From positions 1-64,000 of the forward strand of contig CAWIGP010000008.1 of NCBI GenBank assembly GCA_963835735.1: a DNA stretch of 64,000 bases, read 5' to 3'. The translations under genes were made by a program, and so were the position numbers. This document shows positions 49,742 through 60,777 of the stretch, one piece after another. The DNA is from DASQMT01 sp963835735. Its GTDB lineage: Bacteria > Actinomycetota > Thermoleophilia > Solirubrobacterales > Solirubrobacteraceae. The stretch's first letter is position 1. Each line of letters starts with the position of its first letter. A model generated the notes under the pieces. It was not told the origin of the DNA, searched no databases, and saw only the letters and a program-made list of their open reading frames with translations.

Positions 49742-52150
49742 TCAGGCGCGCCAGGGCGGCAGCGACCAGAGCGCGCGCAACCGGCCGCGCGGGCCTGCGC
49801 CGCTGCCCAGCTCGCGCCGGAGCGCGCGCCGGCCGCGCGGGGTCGGCGGCTCAGCGGTCGGGGCGTAGCGGCCGGCGCGGAGTGCGCGGAGGTATTCGGC
49901 GGCCTCGGGTGAGCTGCCGAGGCGCTGCTCGAGCTGCTGGAGCGTGAGGCCTTCGGGCGCGGGTCGGCCCAGGCGCCGCAGCGCCGCCTCCAGCTCGGCG
50001 ATCGCGCGGTCCAGGGCCGCCGCGGGGCTCAGGCGGGACCGGCGCCAGCGCTGCACCAGCCAGGCGCCGAGCAGGAGCGCCAGCACGACAGCAGCCGCGA
50101 ACCACCACCACGGCGTGCCGCTCGCCCCCGCCGCGTCCCCGCCGCCGCCGGCCTGCCCGGATTGCGGCCCGAGCAGGTCCGGACGCACGCCGCCGGTGCG
50201 GGGCGCCGAGCCGCCGAGCTCGTCCGACTCGTCGTCGCCCTCATCCTCTTCCGGCGGCCGGTCGATCGTGGCGATCTGCGAGCGGGCCGGGGTGGCGGCG
50301 GGCGTCGGATCGAGCGTGACCCAGCCGTACTCGTCGAACCACGCCTCGACCCACGAGTGCGCGTCGGTGTCGCGCACAATCCATGCGTTCTTGCGCTTGG
50401 AGAAGCCGCCCGGCGAGAAGCCCGTCGCGACGCGCGCGGGGATCCCGCCCATGCGCAGCAGCATCGTCATGGCGGCCGAGAAGTGCTGGCAGTACCCGCT
50501 CTTGGTCTCGAACAGGAACCCGTCGAGCGTCGCCCGGCCCCGGGAGACCGGATCGGGCGTCTCGTCGTAGGTGAACCCGTCCTGCAGGTAGCGGTTGACG
50601 GCCGCGACGTAGTCGTACGGCGTGCGCGACTCGCGCATCAGCCGCTTCGCCAGCCCCCACGTCTCGGCGTACGGCGAAGCGCGCAGCGCCCTGTCGCCGT
50701 CGTTCGAGCGCACGAGCGTCGGGTAGGACGCGAACGGCCGCTCGGCGCTGCCGAACGGCTCGAACGGCTCGAAACGGATCTCGGCGCGCAGCCGCAGCCG
50801 GCGCAGCTCCTGTGCGCGCGAGTCCTGGGCGGCCGCATCGCCCGCGCCCTCCCAGTCCGGTCTGAACGCTTCGGTCTCGGTCGGGATCTCGAGATCGAGG
50901 TCGATCCTCGGGCGCGGATCCAGGCCCGAGCTCGACTGCGCGAGCTGCACCGGGGTCGGCCGCGGCACGTACGACTTGACGGTGTAGGAGTCGCCCCCGC
51001 GCAACCTCGTGTCCGAGCGCCACTGCCCGGGCTCGGCCGACGGGGTGACCGGACGGCCGGTGTCCTCGACGCTCAGCGTCGTCCCCGCCCCGATCACGTC
51101 GTACGTCTCGATCCGCCTCAGTGTCACCCGGCTCGTCTGCCTCCAGGCGGGCCGCGCCTCCCAGCTGCGCGCGAGATCGAACTCCGCCGGCGCCTCGCCC
51201 GGCTCGTCGGTGCCGGTGTCGACCCACGTCTCGCCGTCGAAGTGATCGAGGTCGGCGATCTTCCAATACGACGGCCGCCGCGAGTCGACGCGGAACACCT
51301 CGGCGCCGTCGCGCGGCCACGTGATCGGCCCGTAGCTGTGGCCCCAGCTGAACTGCAGCGGCTCGTCCGGCCCGAGCTGCTCGGCGAACGCCTTGTAGTC
51401 GAACCACGGGTCCTCGCCGTCGGCCGCCGAGGCGAGCGGCAGCGCGCCGGCCAGGGCGAGGGCGAGCATCGCTGCGATCCCGAGCCCGGGGCGCAGGGGG
51501 AGCCGCTCGAGCCACAGGAAACACACTGTCAGCGCGGTCAGCACGATGCCGAGCGCGACCGGCTCGGTGCCGCCGAGCGAGACGACCGGCGCGGCGACGA
51601 GGACGAGCAGCAGCGCGAGTGACAGGAACTGGTAGCCGCGCGGCGTATCGCTGATACCGGCCGACGAAGTCCGCTCGGTGCGCGGCCAGAACGCGAGCAG
51701 CGCCGCCAGCACGCACAGCACCGCGCCGAGCAGCTGCAGCGTCAGGCTGGGCCACGGGTCGGCGCCGCGGTACGGCATCTGGACGCTGGCCAGCGACTCG
51801 GCGCCGTGCGAGAGTCCGGCGCTGAGCTCGTCCCACCGGGCCGGCTTGAGCAGATCGAGATCGAGTCCGGCGGCCACGTACGCGGCGACGAGCGAGAGCG
51901 CCGCGACGCCGAGCGTCGCCGTGGCCCGCAGGCGGCGCCGGCCGTCCGCCCAGAGGACGGCGACGGCGGCGCCCACCGCGACGAGCACCCACAGGAACGC
52001 GTGGCTCGACGGGAGCCCCTCGATCATCCGCTGCCACTGGAGCGCGCCGAGCAGCGCGAGCGCAGCGAACCCGCCTAGCCGGGCGGCCGAGGGCGGCAGC
52101 AGCGCGGGTGGATGACGCGGAGGTGGCGGAGCGGCGGCTCTCTCGTCCAC
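49742..52150 (-). CDS. TgpA-like transglutaminase-domain membrane protein (DUF3488/DUF4129)
   Basis: The protein has 802 residues. The N-terminal DUF3488/TgpA_N region has about six membrane helices (to ~residue 230). A large extracytoplasmic part follows, with a transglutaminase-like domain whose triad is Cys in SGYCQHFSAAM, His in DTDAHSWVEAWF and Asp in VTLDPTP. A Ser/Asp/Gly-rich linker, one helix (FAAAVVLALLLGAWLV) and a C-terminal DUF4129 domain complete it. It resembles TgpA of Pseudomonas and usually accompanies a MoxR ATPase and a DUF58 protein, not found here. The GTG at 52150 is 5 bp after the acyl-CoA synthetase stop. Confidence 0.92.
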   Translation of the reverse strand: MDERAAAPPPPRHPPALLPPSAARLGGFAALALLGALQWQRMIEGLPSSHAFLWVLVAVGAAVAVLWADGRRRLRATATLGVAALSLVAAYVAAGLDLDLLKPARWDELSAGLSHGAESLASVQMPYRGADPWPSLTLQLLGAVLCVLAALLAFWPRTERTSSAGISDTPRGYQFLSLALLLVLVAAPVVSLGGTEPVALGIVLTALTVCFLWLERLPLRPGLGIAAMLALALAGALPLASAADGEDPWFDYKAFAEQLGPDEPLQFSWGHSYGPITWPRDGAEVFRVDSRRPSYWKIADLDHFDGETWVDTGTDEPGEAPAEFDLARSWEARPAWRQTSRVTLRRIETYDVIGAGTTLSVEDTGRPVTPSAEPGQWRSDTRLRGGDSYTVKSYVPRPTPVQLAQSSSGLDPRPRIDLDLEIPTETEAFRPDWEGAGDAAAQDSRAQELRRLRLRAEIRFEPFEPFGSAERPFASYPTLVRSNDGDRALRASPYAETWGLAKRLMRESRTPYDYVAAVNRYLQDGFTYDETPDPVSRGRATLDGFLFETKSGYCQHFSAAMTMLLRMGGIPARVATGFSPGGFSKRKNAWIVRDTDAHSWVEAWFDEYGWVTLDPTPAATPARSQIATIDRPPEEDEGDDESDELGGSAPRTGGVRPDLLGPQSGQAGGGGDAAGASGTPWWWFAAAVVLALLLGAWLVQRWRRSRLSPAAALDRAIAELEAALRRLGRPAPEGLTLQQLEQRLGSSPEAAEYLRALRAGRYAPTAEPPTPRGRRALRRELGSGAGPRGRLRALWSLPPWRA

Positions 52151-52155
52151 GCCGC

Positions 52156-53730
52156 CTAGGATGGCATGCCGCGTTCGCTCTCCCGCCGGCGCAGCTCGAT
52201 CCGGCGGATCTTGCCGGTCAGCGTCTTCGGGAGCGTGTCGATGAACTCGATCCGGCGCGGATACGCATGGGCGCCGAGCCGCGCGCGCACGAACGTCTTG
52301 ATGTCGTCCGCGACCGCGTCGGAAGGCTCCACCCCCGCGGCGGCGACGATGAACGCCTTGACGACGTGGCCGCGGCGCTGGTCGGGCGCCGCGACGGCGG
52401 CCGCCTCCGCCACCGCCGGGTGCTCGAGGCACGCCGACTCGACCTCGAACGGCCCGATGCGGTAGCCCGCGGCGATGATCACGTCGTCGGCGCGCCCCTC
52501 GTACCAGACGTAGCCGTCCTCGTCGGTCCGCGCAGCGTCCTTGGTGTGGAACCAGGCGCCCCCGAACGTCTCCTCCGACGCCGCCTCGTTGTTCCAGTAG
52601 CCGAGCGGGTAGTGCGGGTTCGAGCGGGCGCGCAGGCAGAGCTCGCCGCGCTCGCCGGCCGCGACCGGGTGCTCGTCCTCGTCGAGGATGCGCACATCCC
52701 AGCCGGGCATCGGCTTGCCCATCGAGCCCTCGCGCACCGGCATGAACGGGTAGTTGGCGACGAGCGGATACGACTCGGTGAGCCCGTAGTAGTCGAGCAC
52801 GGTCAGCCCGTACTGCTCGCGGAACCAGCGGATCGCCTCGGGGTTGAGCGGCTCGCCGGCGCTGCACACGACGCGGAAGCGCTGCGGGTAGCGCGTGCCG
52901 GCGTCACCGATCGACATCATCGAGCGCATCGCGGTCGGCGTGGTGAACACGTTCGTCGCGCCGTGGCGCGAGAGCACGTCGAGCTGGCGGTGCGGGTCGA
53001 ACCCGCCCTCGCGCTGGTAGACGAGCTGTACGGCGCCGAGCCGCCACGGCCCGAACAGCGGAGCGATCCCGGCCGCCCACGCCCACTCCCCCATGCCGTG
53101 GAACAGCTCGCCGTCGCGGACGTCGTGGCAGTAGGAGAACTCCTCGTGCGCGAGCAGGTAGCGGTGCGCATGCAGGATGCCCTTGGCGAGCCCGGTCGTG
53201 CCGGACGAGTAGTAGAGCTGGGCCGGGTCGTCGGCGAGCGTGTCCTCCGGCGTGAAGTCCTCGTCGCCCGACGCGGGCAGGTCTTCGATCAGAAGCACGT
53301 GCTCGACCAGCGACGCATCGATCCGGCCCGCGTTGGCGGCGTTGGTCAGCAGCACCTTCGCGCCGGAGTCGGTGACGCGATGGCGGATGCCCTCGTCGCC
53401 GTACAGCACCGACATCGACAGCAGGATCGCCCCGCACTTGAACGTGCCGAAGAACGCAGCAGCGGTCTCCGGCGTCGGCGGCAGCAGCATCGCGACGCGG
53501 TCGCCCTTCGCCACGCCGTGCGCGCGCAGCACGTGCGCGAAGCGGTTCGACGCCGCCTGCAGTTCGCCCCAGCGGACCTCGCGCACCTGCCCGCGGAAGT
53601 CCTCGTGGATCATCGCGAGCTTGTCGGCGGGATGCTTGTCGCACACGTCGGCGGCGATGTTGTAGTGCTCCGGCACGTTCCAAACGTGCTCGGCGCGTGC
53701 CTGTTCGTAGCTCGTCGGGGCGGTGATCAT
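52156..53730 (-). CDS. AMP-dependent acyl-CoA synthetase (acetyl/medium-chain type)
   Basis: The protein has 524 residues of the ANL superfamily. The AMP-binding P-loop is LYYSSGTTGLAKGILHAH, the adenine motif DYYGLTESYP, the hinge YEGRADDVIIAAGYRIGP and the catalytic Lys LPKTLTGKIRRIE. It activates a short or medium-chain carboxylic acid to acyl-CoA. It lacks the long N-terminus of true acetyl-CoA synthetase and is distinct from acsA at 56009. It is cotranscribed with the tgpA-like gene by spacing, without an obvious functional link. Confidence 0.92.
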   Translation of the reverse strand: MITAPTSYEQARAEHVWNVPEHYNIAADVCDKHPADKLAMIHEDFRGQVREVRWGELQAASNRFAHVLRAHGVAKGDRVAMLLPPTPETAAAFFGTFKCGAILLSMSVLYGDEGIRHRVTDSGAKVLLTNAANAGRIDASLVEHVLLIEDLPASGDEDFTPEDTLADDPAQLYYSSGTTGLAKGILHAHRYLLAHEEFSYCHDVRDGELFHGMGEWAWAAGIAPLFGPWRLGAVQLVYQREGGFDPHRQLDVLSRHGATNVFTTPTAMRSMMSIGDAGTRYPQRFRVVCSAGEPLNPEAIRWFREQYGLTVLDYYGLTESYPLVANYPFMPVREGSMGKPMPGWDVRILDEDEHPVAAGERGELCLRARSNPHYPLGYWNNEAASEETFGGAWFHTKDAARTDEDGYVWYEGRADDVIIAAGYRIGPFEVESACLEHPAVAEAAAVAAPDQRRGHVVKAFIVAAAGVEPSDAVADDIKTFVRARLGAHAYPRRIEFIDTLPKTLTGKIRRIELRRRESERGMPS

Positions 53731-53825
53731 CAGGTTCCCTCCTCCTCGCTCGCGTGACGGTTCTACCCCATCGGAGCGCGCTTGGCATCCCTGCGCGGAT
53801 GATCGACCTGCGCGCGTTCGCGCAG

Positions 53826-53849
53826 CTGCTGGGGCCGTAGCTCCAGCAG
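53826..53849 (-). terminator. Hairpin downstream of the RTX-like gene
   Basis: CTGCTGGGGC-CGTA-GCTCCAGCAG is a 10-bp stem with one G-T pair and a tetraloop, 19 bp after the minus-strand stop. A second hairpin, CTGCGCG-CGTT-CGCGCAG (53808-53825), follows directly. Confidence 0.5.
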
Positions 53850-53867
53850 CCGCGCGTGCGCCGCCGG

Positions 53868-55955
53868 TCAGTCAGCGATCCTGACTGCCTTCCTCGTCTC
53901 CCAACCGTTGCCGCGGTTGTCGCGGGAATTGATCACCAGCTGGGCGCCCAGGCCCTTCGCGGGCGCCGTGGCCAGCCTGCGCAGGCCGCGCTTGGTGAGC
54001 TCCAGCCGGACCTTCTTCACCTTGCCGCGATCCAGGCGGAACTTCCCGGCGGCGAGCGTCTTGCCGCCCTTGCGCACCTTGGCGGTGCCCTTGCAGCGCT
54101 TGGCGCCGACGCACTTCAGCTTCACCGCTGCGGCACCGCCCGCGACCGCGGCCAGCTTGCCGACGGTCTTGACCTTCTGGTCGCCGCCGAGCGCGACCTC
54201 GCAGCCACGCAGGAAGTCGCGCTTGTCGACAAACGCGACGTCGAGGCTCCGGCCGCAGTCGACCGTGTCCTCGGCCTTGTCGCGCGCGTTGATCACGTCG
54301 ATGCCCTTGCCGCCCGACAGCGCGTCCTCGCCGTCGGTGCCCCTGACCAGGTCGTTGCCGTCGTCGCCGTTGAGCGTGCTCTTGATCAGCGCGGCGAGGC
54401 CGGCGAAGCCCTTGATCCGGTCGTCGCCGCCCGCGGCGTTGAGCAGCAGGTTCTCGGTCGTGCCGATGTCGACGTTGAACGGAGCCGGGTCGGTGCGGTC
54501 GAACGCCACCCGCCCGGGGGTCGGGGACGGGTTGATCGTGAACCTCTCCGGCCCGCCGCCGCCGTTGACCTCGGCGGTGTCGTTGTCGGCGCCGCCCTCG
54601 TTGACGTCGTCGCCGTCGCCGGGGTTCCACACCATCGTGTCGTTGCCTGCGTCGCCCTGCGCGACGTCGTCCGTGCCGGCCGGGTTGTTGTCGCCGACGA
54701 GCCGGTCGTCGCCGTTGCCGCCGGCGAGCAGGTCGGCGGCGTCGCCGCCGTCGAGCGAGTCGGCGCCGTCGCCGCCTTCGACGTCGAGCTTGAAGTTCGG
54801 GTCGGTGCCCGCGTCGGTGGTGAGCACGTCGTTGTCGCCGTTCATGTTCAGGTCGAGCCGCTCGGCGGTCCCGATGTCGATGTTGAACGGACCGGGCCCG
54901 GGGGCCGCCAGGCGGTCGAACACGGTCCGACCAGGCGCGCCCGGCTTGACCGTGAACTGCTCGGGGAGGTTGGCCCCGTTGACCTCGATCGTGTCGGTGC
55001 CGTCGCCGCCCTCATTGAGGTCGTCGTCGTCGCCGCCGTTCCAGATCATCGTGTCGTTGCCGCCGTCGCCGAAGGCGAGGTCGCGCGGACCGGGCAGCGC
55101 CGGGTTGTCGTCGGGCGTGATCTTGTCGTCGCCCTCGCCGCCGTGGATCAGATCGTCGCCGTCGCCGCCATCGATCGTGTCGGCGCCGTCGCCGCCTTCG
55201 ATGTCGAGCTTGAGGCCGAGCGCGGCAAGCCCCGCGCCGGCCGCGAACGTGTCGTCGCCGCCGTTTGCGTTCATGTCGAGCCGCTCGGCGGTGCCGATGT
55301 CGAGGAAGAAAGGTCCGGGCGGGGTCGGCCCGGTGCGATCGAACCGCGCGCGGCCACCGCCTGCGTCGTTCACCGTGAACTGCTCGCCGCCGCCGCCGCC
55401 GTTGACCTCGATCGTGTCGGTGCCGTCGCCGCCGTCCATCTTGTCGCTGTCATGGCCGGGGTTCCAGACGAGCGTGTCGTCGCCGGCCTGGCCCTCGAAC
55501 ACGTCGACGCTGCCGGGCGCCTTGTTCTGGTCGCCCACGATCCGGTCGACGCCGTCGCCGCCACGCAGAGTGTCAGTGTGCTCGCTGCCGGTGATCGTGT
55601 CGTCGCCCGCGCCGCCGTCGATCGTGACCGACGTGACCGCCGGGTAGTCGGTGACCACGGCGGGGTCGGGGTCGGCGTCGTCCACGCCGCTGAGGTCGAT
55701 CGTGTTCGCGCCGGAGCCGGCCGTGACCGCGATCGACGTGATCGCGTCGCAACCGCCCCCCGCGACCGTCGCGCCGTTGACCTGCACGGCATTGGCGGCA
55801 CATGTGATCGCGATCGCGTCGTCGTCATCACCCGACACGGTCAACGCTCCAGCGGGGCTGATGTTCGACACCGGGTCCGCGCTCGCCACAGCAGGGAATG
55901 CCAGCAGGGCCGCCGCCGCCGCGCCCACGAGCGCTGCGCTCTTCCTTCGCGCCAT
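53868..55955 (-). CDS. Secreted RTX-like calcium-binding repeat protein
   Basis: The protein has 695 residues. A signal peptide (MARRKSAALVGAAAAALLAF) is followed by many GGxGxDxI/L nonapeptides of the hemolysin-type calcium-binding family. These lie within three long repeats of about 140 residues that each contain DTxxWNPGxxxD, a TAEVNG/TIEVNG strand, FDRT/FDRL and DIGTAERLDLN (near residues 158, 302 and 438). The C-terminal ~110 residues form a basic beta domain with two Cys (LKCVGAKRCKG), probably for cell-surface retention. The ATG at 55955 has AAGGAGG 8 nt upstream. Calcium binding is inferred from the motif. Confidence 0.88.
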   Translation of the reverse strand: MARRKSAALVGAAAAALLAFPAVASADPVSNISPAGALTVSGDDDDAIAITCAANAVQVNGATVAGGGCDAITSIAVTAGSGANTIDLSGVDDADPDPAVVTDYPAVTSVTIDGGAGDDTITGSEHTDTLRGGDGVDRIVGDQNKAPGSVDVFEGQAGDDTLVWNPGHDSDKMDGGDGTDTIEVNGGGGGEQFTVNDAGGGRARFDRTGPTPPGPFFLDIGTAERLDMNANGGDDTFAAGAGLAALGLKLDIEGGDGADTIDGGDGDDLIHGGEGDDKITPDDNPALPGPRDLAFGDGGNDTMIWNGGDDDDLNEGGDGTDTIEVNGANLPEQFTVKPGAPGRTVFDRLAAPGPGPFNIDIGTAERLDLNMNGDNDVLTTDAGTDPNFKLDVEGGDGADSLDGGDAADLLAGGNGDDRLVGDNNPAGTDDVAQGDAGNDTMVWNPGDGDDVNEGGADNDTAEVNGGGGPERFTINPSPTPGRVAFDRTDPAPFNVDIGTTENLLLNAAGGDDRIKGFAGLAALIKSTLNGDDGNDLVRGTDGEDALSGGKGIDVINARDKAEDTVDCGRSLDVAFVDKRDFLRGCEVALGGDQKVKTVGKLAAVAGGAAAVKLKCVGAKRCKGTAKVRKGGKTLAAGKFRLDRGKVKKVRLELTKRGLRRLATAPAKGLGAQLVINSRDNRGNGWETRKAVRIAD

Positions 55956-56008
55956 CTCCACTTCCTCCTTGAATCGGGGTCAGCGGAGAAGACGCGCTCG
56001 GGCGCGGC

Positions 56009-57967
<1,959 letters not shown>

Positions 57968-58083
57968 TGTGGCTGTCTCCTCCGGTCGTCCTCCGACCCG
58001 AACCCTAGTGGGTCATCTCGTGGCATCGAGTGGTCCGACGACCAGCTCGACGAGGTGCACGCCGCGCGGCGCCGGTTCGATTC

Positions 58084-59028
58084 CTAACGGCGCTTGCGCT
58101 TGCGTTTGCGCGCCGAGGCGGACGGCGACGGGCCCGCCGGGACCGGCTCGGGCTCGAGCGTCTCCCCCCGCCGCTCCGCCGCCGCCTGCGCGCGCTGCTG
58201 GCGGATCTCGGCCGACGACGGCCACGGCTCGGCGTCGCCGGTCCGCCATGCGGGCGGCGCCCCGCCCGGCCAGAAGCCCGCGAACAGGACAGCGAGCATC
58301 ACGAGCCAGAAACACTGGACGACCGGCAGCGGCCCGCCGAACGGAAGGATCTGCAGGACGCCGGCGATGATCCCCAGCACGCCCATGAAGCGGGTGAGCA
58401 GGCCCGTCCGCATCGCGTTGAGCGCGACGAACACGATCGCCAGTGCCATCGCGAGCGCCCCCGGCAGACCCAGTACCGACGCGAACACGGTCAGCCCGCT
58501 CGCGGTGATGTCGATCGCTGCGTCGACCGTGCGCGGGCCGTCGAGGAAATTGCTGATGGCCGCGTTGGTCCCGAACGCAGCGAGGATCGTCGAGAGCGCC
58601 TGGAGTACGCCGCCGACCAACGGGAGATAGAGCACGACGCGCGGGAACGCCGGCCGGCGCGCCCGGACCGCGAACGCCAGATAGGTCAGGGCCCAGCCGA
58701 GCGCGAGGTACCCGATCCCGACCAGCACGCTCGAAAGCAGCACGCTCGCGGCCCGGTCGTCGTAGTACTCGAGCGTCGGGACGCGCGCCGACTGCATCGT
58801 GCCGATCGGCCCGGGCTCCGCAGCGCGCGTGAGCGTCTCCATGATCCCGGTGCGCGGCAGGTCCGACAGCGTGAGCCCGCGCCAGGCGGTGCCGGCGAAG
58901 ATCCCGACGGCGGCGACCGCGGCGGCCGCAGCGGCGGGCTTGCGCTGGCGCGCCTCCCAGGCGAGATGGTCTTCGGCTGCTTCTGCGGCCACGAGGCGGT
59001 GAATCGTAGCCGGGCCGCGACCCGCCAT
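58084..59028 (-). CDS. Multi-span membrane protein with basic C-terminal tail
   Basis: 314 residues from the ATG at 59028. The N-terminal soluble ~25 residues are followed by about six to seven helices (AVAAVGIFAGTAWRGLTL, SVLLSSVLVGIGYLALGWAL, VVLYLPLVGGVLQALSTILA, PVVQCFWLVMLAVLFAGFW). A Pro/Glu-rich tail ends in RKRKRKRR. No functional family was recognised. The start region faces a divergent gene only 8 bp away, so promoters must lie within neighbouring coding sequence. Confidence 0.7.
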   Translation of the reverse strand: MAGRGPATIHRLVAAEAAEDHLAWEARQRKPAAAAAAVAAVGIFAGTAWRGLTLSDLPRTGIMETLTRAAEPGPIGTMQSARVPTLEYYDDRAASVLLSSVLVGIGYLALGWALTYLAFAVRARRPAFPRVVLYLPLVGGVLQALSTILAAFGTNAAISNFLDGPRTVDAAIDITASGLTVFASVLGLPGALAMALAIVFVALNAMRTGLLTRFMGVLGIIAGVLQILPFGGPLPVVQCFWLVMLAVLFAGFWPGGAPPAWRTGDAEPWPSSAEIRQQRAQAAAERRGETLEPEPVPAGPSPSASARKRKRKRR

Positions 59029-59035
59029 CGGTAGC

Positions 59036-59305
59036 ATGCAGTGCATGGAGGGTTTCGGCTTCTTTCAGGACCCAGACTTCCAGAAGCGTCTGCAGGAGAT
59101 GGCCGAGCAGATGCAGGCCACTCAGAACCTCGCCTGGGCCGACAACGCGATCAAGCTCGCCGTCGACATGACGGTGGCGGCGATCAACCGGGTCAACATC
59201 CAGGGCACGACGGAGGAGCAGGCGAATCAGATCCGCTCGGTCATGGCGACGGTCTTCCCGGAGGCCGTCACGCTGGTGCGCGAGGCTCGGCAGGGGCTGT
59301 CCTAG
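59036..59305 (+). CDS. Small acidic helical protein of unknown function
   Basis: 89 residues from ATG 59036, or 86 from ATG 59045 (MEGFGFFQDPDFQKRLQEMA). It is predicted mostly alpha-helical and soluble, with no membrane segment. No ribosome site precedes either ATG. Its 3' end overlaps the convergent flippase-like gene by 38 bp. No family was recognised. Codon use and composition look genuine. Confidence 0.6.
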   Translation: MQCMEGFGFFQDPDFQKRLQEMAEQMQATQNLAWADNAIKLAVDMTVAAINRVNIQGTTEEQANQIRSVMATVFPEAVTLVREARQGLS

Positions 59306-60257
59306 CCTCCCGACCGGCCGCGATCACCTCCTTGAACGAGCGGAAGCGGAAGATGAACACGATCGCCGCGAACCCGCAGGCGAAGGTCGTCGCTGCGATC
59401 GCGATCTGCTGACCGACGGAGTAGGCCGCCACTGTCGCGCCGGCCGCGGTCCCTGAGAACACCTTCACCAGCAGCGCCTGCTGCACGCCTGCGCCGCCGG
59501 GCGTGAACGGGACGAGCGCCGCGACCGCGTTGACGCCGAGCACGAGCAGCACGTTCTTGACCGAGCCGCCGACGTTGAACGCCGAGAGCAGGCACCAGAA
59601 CGCGGCGAAGCGCAGACCCCAGCCGGCGAGCTGGACCAGCCATACCTGGCGCAGGTAGCGCCGCCGGTCGTGCAGGATCGTCAGGCCCTGGCGCACCCGC
59701 TCCCAGAACGCGCGCGCGCGCGCCGAGAGCAGGGCGAACGCGACGAGCGTCCCGATCGCCAGCGCGGTCAGCAAGAACAGCGTGAAGCGCGGGTGCGACG
59801 CGAAGAACGCGAGGTCGAACGCGGGCAGGTCGGAGAAGTCCGGCGGCTTCGGGAAGGCGCCCTGCGTGAACGCGAACAGCAGGATCGGGATCGCCATCGT
59901 GAGGTCGAAGATCTGCTCGACCGCGAACGACGACGCGACCGCGGGATAGCTGGAGTTCGGCACCGACGTCTTGGTCAGGAACAGCCGCACGACGTCGCCG
60001 CCGCGCGCCGGCACGACCGAGTTGAAGCCGTAGCCCGCGAGATACGCGCCCCAGATCCTGCGGTATTCGATCCGCTCGTCCGGATATGCGGCGCGCAGGA
60101 TGTTGAACGAGGCGCGGGCGCGCAGGCTCAGGTAGCCGACGAACACCGCCATTCCGAGGATCAGCGCGAACCAGTTGACCGCGGCGAGGTTCGAGAAGAA
60201 CTCACCGACCGCGTCGAAGAAAGAGGAGAAGGAGTCGCCGATCGACGCGAGAGGCAC
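59268..60257 (-). CDS. Lysylphosphatidylglycerol synthase TM-region / UPF0104 family membrane protein
   Basis: The protein has 329 residues and about eight helices of the PF03706 family (YbhN, AglD and MprF flippase domain). It has YLAGYGFNSVVPARGGDVVR, with the conserved Asn and Pro-Arg-Gly-Gly, and VPFTPGGAGVQQALLVKVF, the Pro-Gly-Gly-x-Gly motif. It is likely a lipid or glycolipid flippase-type protein at the inner membrane; the substrate is unknown. It lies 13 bp downstream of the Lrp-type regulator on the same strand. Confidence 0.87.
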   Translation of the reverse strand: MPLASIGDSFSSFFDAVGEFFSNLAAVNWFALILGMAVFVGYLSLRARASFNILRAAYPDERIEYRRIWGAYLAGYGFNSVVPARGGDVVRLFLTKTSVPNSSYPAVASSFAVEQIFDLTMAIPILLFAFTQGAFPKPPDFSDLPAFDLAFFASHPRFTLFLLTALAIGTLVAFALLSARARAFWERVRQGLTILHDRRRYLRQVWLVQLAGWGLRFAAFWCLLSAFNVGGSVKNVLLVLGVNAVAALVPFTPGGAGVQQALLVKVFSGTAAGATVAAYSVGQQIAIAATTFACGFAAIVFIFRFRSFKEVIAAGREARTAPAEPRAPA

Positions 60258-60269
60258 CGCTCCCTAAGC

Positions 60270-60707
60270 CTAGGGCGCGCCCCGCGTGAACGCGCTCCGG
60301 AGCACGACGCGTGTCTCGGTCTCCGTCGCGCCGCCGTGGCGCTTGAGGTGGCGCAGCAGGCGGTCGAGCTCGGCGGTGTCGCGGCAGGCGACGCGCAGCT
60401 GGTAGTCGAAGCGACCGGTCACATGGACGGCGTCGGTGACGGGCTCGAGCTTCGCGCAGTCGGCCTCGAAGGCCTCGTTCGTGCCGGCCGCAGCGAGGCG
60501 GACATCGATCAGCGCGACGAGCCCGCGCCCGGCGGCGCCGAGGTCGACTGTGGCGGTGAACCCCGTGATCACGCCGTCGCGGCGCAGCCGCCGCACACGG
60601 TCGGCTGCGGCGTTGGCGCTGAGCCCGACTGCGGCGCCGAGGTCGCGGAACGAGATCCGCCCGTTACGCACGAGCTCCCCGAGGATCTCGCGGTCAGTGT
60701 CGTCCAT
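60270..60707 (-). CDS. Lrp/AsnC-family transcriptional regulator
   Basis: The protein has 145 residues. The N-terminal HTH (MDDTDREILGELVRNGRISF with LGAAVGLSANAAADRVRRL) is followed by the AsnC ligand-binding RAM domain (VHVTGRFDYQLRVACRD). The ATG at 60707 matches the family start. It is divergent from a LysE-type exporter (71 bp between starts), the common arrangement in which an amino-acid-sensing Lrp protein controls amino-acid export. Confidence 0.93.
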   Translation of the reverse strand: MDDTDREILGELVRNGRISFRDLGAAVGLSANAAADRVRRLRRDGVITGFTATVDLGAAGRGLVALIDVRLAAAGTNEAFEADCAKLEPVTDAVHVTGRFDYQLRVACRDTAELDRLLRHLKRHGGATETETRVVLRSAFTRGAP

Positions 60708-60777
60708 GCCGCGATTGTCGCAGTACTCGCCGGTGCGTGCTGGAGTTTCCGCGGACGCGGTGGGTATCACCAGGAAC

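Noticed and set aside
49567..49947. Plus-strand frame beginning near MLQLTFDGRDAAPVAP at 49639
   Set aside because: It runs antisense into the well-supported TgpA-like gene and becomes low-complexity Arg/Ala sequence.
53800..53841. 13-codon frame starting MIDLRAFAQ
   Set aside because: It is too short, has no ribosome site and overlaps two terminator-like hairpins.
58071..58090. GGTTCGATTCC-like T-loop suggesting a tRNA
   Set aside because: No five-base T stem, acceptor stem or anticodon arm can be formed around it.
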